Shown: positions 5,795-11,584 of the stretch, one piece after another
How positions within the stretch are numbered: position 1 is the stretch's first letter
Layout: each line of letters starts with the position of its first letter
Origin: CAYHIN01 sp964356705
GTDB taxonomy: Bacteria > Patescibacteriota > Microgenomatia > CAZETR01 > Amesbacteraceae
Reading direction: 5' to 3'
DNA length: 12,726 nucleotides
Assembly: GCA_964356705.1 (NCBI GenBank)
Contig: CAYHIN010000023.1
Location: 1-12,726 of the forward strand
The notes under the pieces: model-generated
What the model was told of the DNA's origin: nothing
The model's database searches: none
What the model saw: only the letters and a program-made list of their open reading frames with translations
Program-made: the position numbers and the translations under genes

Positions 5795-5800
5795 TATCAT
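5771..5800 (+). promoter_or_regulatory. Promoter, probably giving a leaderless rpiB mRNA
   Basis: TTGTTG (5771-5776), an 18-base spacer and TATCAT (5795-5800) lie six bases before the ATG at 5807. The -35 box is inside the toxin gene. rpiB and pgk can thus be expressed independently of the toxin-antitoxin promoter. Confidence 0.45.
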
Positions 5801-5806
5801 CGGGTA

Positions 5807-6268
5807 ATGATTTATGTAGGGGCGGATCACAGAGGATTTGAACTCAAGGGAAAAATAAACAAGTGGCTGTCGGGACGGGGATATGAATTTGAGGATATGG
5901 GGGCTTATGAATACGAACATGGAGATGATTATGTGGATTTTGCAGTGGCTGTAGCGCAGGGAGTGGCCAAACACCCTCAAAATAATAAGGGAATTGTAAT
6001 CTGTGGATCGGGAGTGGGTGTGGACATAACTGCCAATAAAGTAAGGGGGATCAGGTGTGGACTCGGATTTGAGGTGGATCAGGTGCATGAAGCCCGCAAG
6101 GATGACGACATAAATGTGTTGGCTATTGCAGCTGACAATCTGACGGACGAAGAAGTATTTGGATTTTTGGAAAAGTTTTTTGAAACTGAGTTTGTTACCT
6201 CTGATCGCTACTTAAGGCGGTTGGAGAAGATCAAGAGGTATGAGAATGAAGTGGCCTGTGGTTTCTGA
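5807..6268 (+). CDS. rpiB: RpiB/LacAB-family sugar-phosphate isomerase
   Basis: This family interconverts ribose 5-phosphate and ribulose 5-phosphate (RpiB) or related sugar phosphates. The 153-residue length is normal. Family motifs are GADHRGFELK (Asp7, His8), the catalytic Cys66 in GIVICGSGVGV, NKVRGIRCGL, and the terminal SDRYLRRLEKI. One key position differs: E. coli RpiB has ARQHNDANVL with the ring-opening His99, whereas here the segment is ARKDDDINVL with Asp at residue 99. That could mean an altered mechanism, a different sugar, or replacement by another residue, so the exact substrate is less certain than the fold. With rpe and transketolase nearby, ribose 5-phosphate isomerase in the non-oxidative pentose phosphate pathway is the simplest reading. 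The 3' end overlaps pgk by 23 bases. Confidence 0.85.
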   Translation: MIYVGADHRGFELKGKINKWLSGRGYEFEDMGAYEYEHGDDYVDFAVAVAQGVAKHPQNNKGIVICGSGVGVDITANKVRGIRCGLGFEVDQVHEARKDDDINVLAIAADNLTDEEVFGFLEKFFETEFVTSDRYLRRLEKIKRYENEVACGF

Positions 6269-7124
6269 CATAGACGTCTCGGACAAGGCGGTATTGGTAC
6301 GGGGGGATCTGGATGTAGATGATATTCACAACCCGCGAATTGACTCGGTAAGAGAGGTCATAACACTACTACAAGACCGGGGAGCGAAAAGAATAAAAGT
6401 AATCGGGCATGGAGGAAATATCGGGATGGTGTCTGAGCTGGGAGTGGATCTGAATTGGGATTTACGAGCGGATGTGAGAGAAAAAGAGGATAGTGTCGAT
6501 TTTGCCCGAGAACTGGCTTTGGGATTTGATGTATATATAAACGAATCGTTTGCGGTGAGTCATCGCAAACATACATCGATCGTGGCATTGCCAACTCTTA
6601 TGAAATCTGCTGGCTTGCAGGTGGCGATAGGACCACGCTTTGCTAAAGAACTGGAAGTGCTAGGACAAATCCCAAATCCCAAATCCCAAACCCCAAACCT
6701 TTTGGTCGTGGGTGGCACTAAAGTCGAGGATAAAAATAGATATGCGGCAGAACTGGAGACAAAAGGCTGGATGGTGCTGCGAGGGGGACTGCTGACAGGA
6801 GCAATACTGCGTGAAGATGGACTGGATATATCCACTGAATCAGTGGCAAACTACAAATCTCAAATCGCAAATGCCAAATTCATAGTTGCTGCCGGAGTAA
6901 TGGGAAAGTATGAGGATCCAAATTGTGAATATGGGACGAAAGAAATATTGCACGCGATTGCTAACAATATAGGGGCAATTAAAATAGCAGGGGGGGGAGA
7001 TATCGAAGCGGCGATCTCTAAATATGGTCTAAGTGAGAAATTTGACTGGATATCGGTCGGAGGCGGAGCGATGCTTCAGTATATTACGACTGGGACGTTG
7101 GTTGGGTTGGATGCTGTTGCCTAG
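6246..7124 (+). CDS. pgk: Short, divergent phosphoglycerate kinase
   Basis: PGK transfers phosphate between 1,3-bisphosphoglycerate and ADP. This copy has about 292 residues against the usual 390-400, yet both ends are present: VLVRGDLDVD at the N-terminus and GGGAMLQYITTGTLVGLDAV at the C-terminus. Kept elements are Arg31 (NPRID), a LRADVRE segment, NESFAVSHRKH, Lys159 in GGTKVEDK, GVMGKYE, and GGGD (249-252). Changed elements are DFN to DLD, loss of the LGRP arginine (GHGGN), and WNGPMG to AAGVMG. About 60 residues of the nucleotide domain between GGLLTGAIL and NAKFIVAAG are missing. The ATG at 6246 is preferred because AAGAGG lies seven bases upstream; ATG 6240 is the alternative. Two tandem repeats and an eight-G run (6990-6997) lie in the coding sequence. 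Confidence 0.8.
   Translation: MKWPVVSDIDVSDKAVLVRGDLDVDDIHNPRIDSVREVITLLQDRGAKRIKVIGHGGNIGMVSELGVDLNWDLRADVREKEDSVDFARELALGFDVYINESFAVSHRKHTSIVALPTLMKSAGLQVAIGPRFAKELEVLGQIPNPKSQTPNLLVVGGTKVEDKNRYAAELETKGWMVLRGGLLTGAILREDGLDISTESVANYKSQIANAKFIVAAGVMGKYEDPNCEYGTKEILHAIANNIGAIKIAGGGDIEAAISKYGLSEKFDWISVGGGAMLQYITTGTLVGLDAVA
6666..6700. repeat. Five tandem copies of a 7-base repeat inside pgk
   Basis: Three exact CAAATCC units (6666-6686) are followed by CAAACCC and CAAACCT. The unit is not a multiple of three, so gain or loss of one copy would shift the pgk frame. The encoded segment reads QIPNPKSQTPNL, a loop not present in ordinary PGK. Confidence 0.85.
6854..6881. repeat. Four degenerate copies of the same 7-base repeat inside pgk
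   Basis: CAAATCT, CAAATCG, CAAATGC and CAAATTC follow one another. All share the CAAAT core with the array at 6666-6700, so the two arrays look related. The encoded segment is NYKSQIANAKF, next to the place where the usual PGK nucleotide-domain region is missing. Confidence 0.65.
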
Positions 7125-8713
7125 AGAGAATATTGGAAATATCCGTTGCAATAAAGCCATTCGGTCTGGAAGTATCCGGAACCACAACCGTTTTGGGGAT
7201 TTCTGGCCCCGGTGCCATACGTAGTGGGGCTTTCTGATTGGTAGGTGGCGCCATTTATAACAATGCGATCAACTCGGAGATTGCGGTCTCCGAACCAGGC
7301 TAACTTGAAATTGTTGGTGAAAGCGACTCGAAGTGTATCGGTGGGAAGGATGGGCGACGGGTGACGATATGTGAATCTGAGGAAGGTGCGGTTTGAGGGA
7401 TTTCCGCGGACGTTGGTCCAACGGGCGATTCTTGTGCCATTGAGCCGGAGCTCCATAACAGGATAGATTGCTAAGGATGGAGAACCGGCGGCGTAAATAT
7501 CGATGGTTGTAGTTTGGGTGATTGGAGTTGGGGTAGGTATGGGTATGGAGGTCGGTGCGGGCGTGGGGGTCCGGACGGGAATAGTGGGAACAGCAGTAGG
7601 ATACGGTGTGGATATGATTGTGGTGGGATATGGCGTGGGGTAGGGGACGTATGTAGGATATAGTGTGGATATGATTGTGGTGGGATACGGGGTCGGGAAA
7701 GTTGGGGCATAAATCAGAGAAAAATTGTCAAAATAGGCTTCAAGGCTGGTATTGGCGGGATTTTCGTTTGAGGCGACGAGATGTACTATTCCGGGACTGG
7801 CTGCCTCTGCGGCATAAGTAATGTTGCCCAGAAGCTGAAATCCGCTTCCGGTGTTGTAATAAGTAGAAATCTGACTACCAACGCGAGCTAGTTTGACTGT
7901 AGTTGTGCCGGGATTTGGCGGGAGAGTGACTGAGGCTACCAGGTTGTCATACCTTGGGGACACGGGATCAACTCTGATCCACATTTCTAGTTTGTCTGAG
8001 ATGGATGAGCCGGTATTGATTCGTACTTTGCGAATGGAGGCGACGTAGGTACCAAATTTTAGCTCTTGCCAAACGGTGTAGGGGGTATTGGAGCTGGTAG
8101 TCATGCGGACCAAATCAACAGAAGCCTCGAATTGACCGTCTAGGATTTGGGGAAGAGAGTTTTGGCGAGGGAAGGCGGTGAGATCTGTGGTAGAGAGAGT
8201 GGTGCTCTGTGGAAGCTTGAAATAAAGCTGGTCAAAAAGCCGAGAGGCGAGGCTGCCCACTGTACTCGAGTAACCCCAGTGCTCAAGATCTAGAAGTCCA
8301 GTTCCGGTGAAGGTATCTGTCTGAGGTTCGACTACATAAACTTTGATTGAACCTCTGGCCTGGCCATTTGGATTGCTGGCTATGGTCCAGATGTCGCCGT
8401 TGCCGATGGTATCGGCTCTGAAAGTGGCGAGATTATGGGCGGGATATAGATTGCCTATGCCAGTGGTACTGGTACCCCAATCGTAAAAAATGTTATCTCC
8501 TATGGGCTGGTGGTTTTGATCATAAGCGAGGGCGGACAGAGGAGTAGTCGCTCCGATCGTGGTGAGAATCTGGCCGGGATGAATAGCTACTGATGTGGGA
8601 GTTTGGTTGCTGTCGGCCTGAGATTTGAGACGAAGAGGGTTGTTGAGGAAATAATTGGCAGTGACGAGAGATATCAGAAGAAAGACTAGGGCGGCTAGTT
8701 TTTTTGTTGACAC
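7121..8713 (-). CDS. Secreted multidomain protein with CBM60-like C-terminal domain
   Basis: This is a 530-residue exported protein. Domains in order: signal peptide (1 to about 33, hydrophobic LAALVFLLISLVTANYF); an Ig-like region (about 38-118, with FYDWGTSTTGIGNL and a closing IKVYVVE); a beta-sandwich region (about 120-335) ending in YFDNFSLIY, reminiscent of concanavalin-like or 3-keto-disaccharide-hydrolase-type domains; a Pro/Thr/Tyr linker (about 340-402) with a 19-residue repeat; and a C-terminal domain whose TTIDIYAAG, MELRLNGTRIARW and FGDRNLRVDRIVING match the pattern of calcium-dependent xylan-binding modules (CBM60/CBM36-like). The last 25 residues hold two Cys. No catalytic site is visible, so binding to a surface or polysaccharide is the likely role. 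It starts at GTG 8711-8713, ten bases after the signal peptidase gene, so the two are probably co-transcribed. The stop overlaps the pgk stop within CTAG. Composition is strongly Thr/Pro/Ser-rich. Confidence 0.75.
   Translation of the reverse strand: MSTKKLAALVFLLISLVTANYFLNNPLRLKSQADSNQTPTSVAIHPGQILTTIGATTPLSALAYDQNHQPIGDNIFYDWGTSTTGIGNLYPAHNLATFRADTIGNGDIWTIASNPNGQARGSIKVYVVEPQTDTFTGTGLLDLEHWGYSSTVGSLASRLFDQLYFKLPQSTTLSTTDLTAFPRQNSLPQILDGQFEASVDLVRMTTSSNTPYTVWQELKFGTYVASIRKVRINTGSSISDKLEMWIRVDPVSPRYDNLVASVTLPPNPGTTTVKLARVGSQISTYYNTGSGFQLLGNITYAAEAASPGIVHLVASNENPANTSLEAYFDNFSLIYAPTFPTPYPTTIISTLYPTYVPYPTPYPTTIISTPYPTAVPTIPVRTPTPAPTSIPIPTPTPITQTTTIDIYAAGSPSLAIYPVMELRLNGTRIARWTNVRGNPSNRTFLRFTYRHPSPILPTDTLRVAFTNNFKLAWFGDRNLRVDRIVINGATYQSESPTTYGTGARNPQNGCGSGYFQTEWLYCNGYFQYSL
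7598..7697 (-). repeat. 57-base tandem repeat coding a 19-residue linker unit
   Basis: Two copies start at 7598 and 7655 with only a few differences. Each encodes PTPYPTTIIST followed by a YPT-containing spacer. The unit is 57 bases, so copy number can change without a frameshift, which would only alter linker length. Confidence 0.8.
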
Positions 8714-8722
8714 ATAGTTATG

Positions 8723-9880
8723 TTATTGGTTATTGAGCTGAGTTGCAAGGGTAGCTTGTTCCTGGGACAACCTAATGTCCTCGGTCAGGTATGCAGACTC
8801 GGTATCTGTAAGCCACTGGGCGGAATTTATCTTTTTTATAATGGGGGTTAAGTTTTTTATCCTGAGACTGATAATCTCGTTTATGCGTCTGGCGTCTGGT
8901 GTTCCTGTGAGGGCTGCCCAGCCGGGAGCAATTTCCTTCAGAAGAGTGAGAGTCTGAGTCCAACCGGAAATAAACTGGGAAGAATAATTGGGGGGAATGT
9001 AACCTGAAAATGTCACTTTGATTAATTGATTTGGGCAGGAGCTGATATTACTGGGAGTCTGGGAAATATGAACGAACTGATAGTCTTTCTCTAAAACCAA
9101 TTTTTTGAAACTGGGGGAGGAGTTTTGATAGTCGAACAATTCTTGGGCGGTGTAGTAACCATTATGCTGGATGTAGCCGGTAATGGGCTGCCAAGAATTT
9201 GTTCCTGTATAAGAAAGAGGCTGGAGATTATTTTTGGTTCTAACTGAATTGAGTAGACTCGTATATTTAGTGGGGTCGATCTGGGGCTTGAAACCGGAAT
9301 CGGTGTCGTGAGTGGGGTCGTGCCAACCGGCGTCGAGATTTTTTAGCTGGAGATAATAGGGAATGGTGGCGCTGATGCTGGCGGTGTCCACAAAACCAAT
9401 CTCTCTTGAGTCGAGACTGTTTTTGCGATTGTCGCCGAGGACAAAATATTTGTTTTCTGGGATGGTCACAACTTTACAATCGGGAAGAAATTCGTGGCCA
9501 TAAGTGGAGTAGCTGCTTTTGGTGTAGGCTTCTTTGAGAGGCTCTTTGTTTAAGTAAATTAGGCCATCCCTTAGTTCCACAGTATCGCCTGGCAAGCCAA
9601 TGATGCGTTTTATGAGACCCGAGGAGGTGGCTGGGGTGTCGAAAGTGATGATGTCGCCCCTTGTGAGAGTAATGGCTTTTTCGGGATAGACGTAACCCAT
9701 GGTCTGGCCGGGAGACCCTTCGGGAAGAGTGGGGTGCATGGAGCCGGAACCGGTCCAGCGAATAGCGGTCAAAAAAGGATCTGGGAGATAGTCGGGAGCG
9801 AGTGGGCGAGAAATGGGAATAAGGAGAGACAAAACAATAATCGCGGGCAAGAGACAGATGAAGATAAATATTTTTCGCAT
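8723..9880 (-). CDS. lepB: Signal peptidase I with C-terminal CAP-like extension
   Basis: This enzyme cuts signal peptides from exported proteins at the membrane. The product is 385 residues, about twice a minimal signal peptidase. Residues 4-22 are the membrane anchor. The catalytic Ser47 is in SGSMHPTL and the general-base Lys91 in LIKRIIGLPGD, so this is the bacterial Ser/Lys type rather than the Ser/His SipW type. GDNRKNSLDSR (149-159) completes the site. From about residue 200 a tail begins: YTSLLNSVRTKNNLQPLSY resembles the first helix of CAP/SCP domains, and VTFSGYIPPNY, RINEIISLRI and a QWLTD-type segment resemble the C-terminal part of CAP proteins of Patescibacteria. The tail assignment is from memory. 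The start is the ATG at 9878-9880 because upstream codons overlap gap and lack hydrophobic character. The next gene follows after nine bases. Confidence 0.88.
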   Translation of the reverse strand: MRKIFIFICLLPAIIVLSLLIPISRPLAPDYLPDPFLTAIRWTGSGSMHPTLPEGSPGQTMGYVYPEKAITLTRGDIITFDTPATSSGLIKRIIGLPGDTVELRDGLIYLNKEPLKEAYTKSSYSTYGHEFLPDCKVVTIPENKYFVLGDNRKNSLDSREIGFVDTASISATIPYYLQLKNLDAGWHDPTHDTDSGFKPQIDPTKYTSLLNSVRTKNNLQPLSYTGTNSWQPITGYIQHNGYYTAQELFDYQNSSPSFKKLVLEKDYQFVHISQTPSNISSCPNQLIKVTFSGYIPPNYSSQFISGWTQTLTLLKEIAPGWAALTGTPDARRINEIISLRIKNLTPIIKKINSAQWLTDTESAYLTEDIRLSQEQATLATQLNNQ

Positions 9881-9916
9881 GATAATATAAGTATATATGC
9901 TAAAGGTTGCTGTTAA
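9881..9916. promoter_or_regulatory. Sixteen-base divergent start region of lepB and gap
   Basis: Only 16 A/T-rich bases separate the two start codons. For the minus strand, TTAACA (9911-9916 reversed) and TATACT (9890-9895 reversed) are 15 bases apart, nine bases from the lepB ATG. For gap, GATAAT (9881-9886) or TATAAG (9886-9891) could act as a -10 but no clear -35 is seen. The promoters must overlap each other and the coding ends. Confidence 0.3.
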
Positions 9917-10946
9917 CGGCTTTGGAAGAATCGGGAGACTTAGCTTTAGATTGTGGCTACTAAAACACCACAATGAAATGGAGATTGTGGCAGTAAATAC
10001 CAGTGGGTCGATGAATGTGGCCGGATGGGCACATCTGGTCAACCAAGATACTGCTTATCGCAAGTTTGAAATACCAGTCACATATGAGGAAAAAATCGAG
10101 GGGGATGTAATCGGATATCTGACAGTACCTAGTATGAGTATCCGAGTGCCGGTCCTGGCGCAAAAGGATCCGGAAAAACTTCCGTGGGGACAATACGAGG
10201 TAGATGTGGTGCTGGAGTGTACTGGGAAATTTACGGACGAGGCGGGAGCCCTCAAGCATGCAAAAGCGGGGGCGAAGAAAGTAATTATCTCTGCTCCTAG
10301 TAAAGGCGGAAACGTAGGTACATTTGTACTAGGTGTAAATAAGACGGACGGACAAGCGACAGTGATATCTAATGCGAGTTGCACGACTAATTGTGTAACG
10401 CCAGTGGCGGCAGTCATACACTCTAAATTTGGAATCTCTAAGGCGGCTATGACGACAGTACATGCATATACTGACGACCAAGTACTGCAAGACGGATCGC
10501 ACAAAGATTTACGAAGAGCCAGAGCCGCAGGTATGAATATCGTGCCTACGAGCACGGGAGCTGCAATCGCCACGACTGAAGTAATACCCGAACTGAAGGG
10601 ACTTTTTGATGGAATCTCACTTCGAGTACCGGTAATTACGGGGTCGATTACTGACTTTACATTTGTGCTTGCAAAAAAAACCACGCGAGAAGAAGTAAAC
10701 GCTGCTCTAAAAGAAGCGACGCAACTGTCGCAGTATAAAGGGATCCTGGGAATGAGTGGAGTAGATGGAATACCTGAACATCTGGTGAGCTCGGATATCG
10801 TGGGGTCGAGCTACTCGGCGATAGTAGACCCGGAGTTTACACAAGTGATCGATGGGGATTTGATCAAAGTCTTGGCTTGGTATGACAATGAGTGGGGATA
10901 TACGAATCGTCTGATAGAACAGACGATATTGTTAGGAACGTCATAA
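9897..10946 (+). CDS. gap: Glyceraldehyde-3-phosphate dehydrogenase
   Basis: The enzyme oxidises and phosphorylates glyceraldehyde 3-phosphate to 1,3-bisphosphoglycerate. The 349-residue length is slightly above the usual 330-340. It has the Rossmann start VAVNGFGRIGR, catalytic Cys162 in SNASCTTNC, His189 in MTTVHAYT, the HKDLRRARAAGMNIVPTSTG block and the closing WYDNEWGYTNR. The residue that normally follows Asn at the end of the second strand is Asp (about position 32 in standard numbering) and selects NAD; here it is Thr35 (AVNTSGS). This would relax NAD preference and may allow NADP; cofactor use is inference. The ATG at 9897 gives the canonical N-terminus. A strong hairpin follows the stop. 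Confidence 0.97.
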   Translation: MLKVAVNGFGRIGRLSFRLWLLKHHNEMEIVAVNTSGSMNVAGWAHLVNQDTAYRKFEIPVTYEEKIEGDVIGYLTVPSMSIRVPVLAQKDPEKLPWGQYEVDVVLECTGKFTDEAGALKHAKAGAKKVIISAPSKGGNVGTFVLGVNKTDGQATVISNASCTTNCVTPVAAVIHSKFGISKAAMTTVHAYTDDQVLQDGSHKDLRRARAAGMNIVPTSTGAAIATTEVIPELKGLFDGISLRVPVITGSITDFTFVLAKKTTREEVNAALKEATQLSQYKGILGMSGVDGIPEHLVSSDIVGSSYSAIVDPEFTQVIDGDLIKVLAWYDNEWGYTNRLIEQTILLGTS

Positions 10947-10957
10947 CGCCCCCTCAT

Positions 10958-10982
10958 TCCCCCGCTTATCTTAAGCGGGGGA
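10958..10982 (+). terminator. Strong hairpin between gap and rpe, terminator or translation control
   Basis: An 11-base-pair stem (TCCCCCGCTTA paired with TAAGCGGGGGA) with a three-base loop lies 11 bases after the gap stop. It is followed by CGTAATTT rather than a good T-run, so a weak or partial terminator is likely. Its 3' arm contains the G-run that would be the only Shine-Dalgarno for rpe at 10991, so the hairpin could also hide the ribosome binding site. Confidence 0.6.
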
Positions 10983-10990
10983 CGTAATTT

Positions 10991-11575
10991 ATGCAGATAA
11001 TACCGGCAATACTAACAAATGAAACGCAGGAGTTAGATAGCTTGTTGCGACAGATTCATGACAGTAAAAAGTTTGAGCGGGTGCAGATTGATTTTATTGA
11101 TGGTGAGTTTGCAAATAATAAGACGATCAAGCCTTCGGAGTGTGACCTGATCCCATACCTGCCTCTCAAGTTTGATGCGCACCTGATGGTGTCGGAAAAT
11201 AATATTGTTGAGTGGTCAAAATTGGCTGCGAGCATGGGATTTGAGAGGGTAATCGCTCAAATGGAGAGTATTTCGGAACCTGGCGAATATGTGGCTATCG
11301 CCATAGACGATGATACTCCCGTTGAGGCAGTAGAAAAATATTTGCCCAATTTGGACTATCTGATTATTATGACTGTCGACCCTGGGTATGGGGGACAAGA
11401 GTTTGAGAAGAGAGTTTTGGACAAGATAAGACAAATATGTCATATAAGACAAATAAGACAATATAAGTTCAAAGTGTGTGTGGATGGAGGAGTGGAGAAA
11501 GAACATTTGAAAACACTAGAAGAATTGGGTGTGGATGAAGTGGCAGTAGGGGCTAAGCGCTGTCTGGAATGGTAA
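10991..11575 (+). CDS. rpe: Ribulose-phosphate 3-epimerase family protein with altered active site
   Basis: The family swaps ribulose 5-phosphate and xylulose 5-phosphate. At 194 residues it is shorter than the usual 220. The fold markers are clear: VQIDFIDGEF (residues 31-40), FDAHLMV with His64, IMTVDPGYGGQEF and CVDGGV with Asp165. Of the four classical metal ligands, Asp34, His64 and Asp165 are kept but the first His is Gln32. The N-terminal SxS/PSIL serine is also changed (IIPAIL, Ala6). It may use a different metal geometry, act on another sugar, or be a lineage-specific active form. Placement beside transketolase supports a pentose phosphate role. A 9-base tandem repeat encodes residues 146-157. 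The ATG is placed by the family start and lies eight bases after a hairpin. Confidence 0.85.
   Translation: MQIIPAILTNETQELDSLLRQIHDSKKFERVQIDFIDGEFANNKTIKPSECDLIPYLPLKFDAHLMVSENNIVEWSKLAASMGFERVIAQMESISEPGEYVAIAIDDDTPVEAVEKYLPNLDYLIIMTVDPGYGGQEFEKRVLDKIRQICHIRQIRQYKFKVCVDGGVEKEHLKTLEELGVDEVAVGAKRCLEW
11426..11461. repeat. Four tandem 9-base units inside rpe
   Basis: ATAAGACAA, ATATGTCAT, ATAAGACAA and ATAAGACAA follow in frame, encoding IRQ-ICH-IRQ-IRQ just before the last catalytic strand. Because the unit is three codons, copy number can change without breaking the protein. Confidence 0.8.
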
Positions 11576-11584
11576 TATTATTGT

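Noticed and set aside
7598..7697. Possible CRISPR-like or mobile repeat
   Set aside because: There are only two copies, directly adjacent and in frame, coding a Pro/Thr linker, with no spacers. No CRISPR array, transposase, tRNA or rRNA was recognised anywhere in the window.
9881..10042. N-terminal extension of the signal peptidase (54 codons upstream)
   Set aside because: It would overlap the conserved start of gap, lacks a hydrophobic anchor, and precedes the MRKIFIF start that fits the family.
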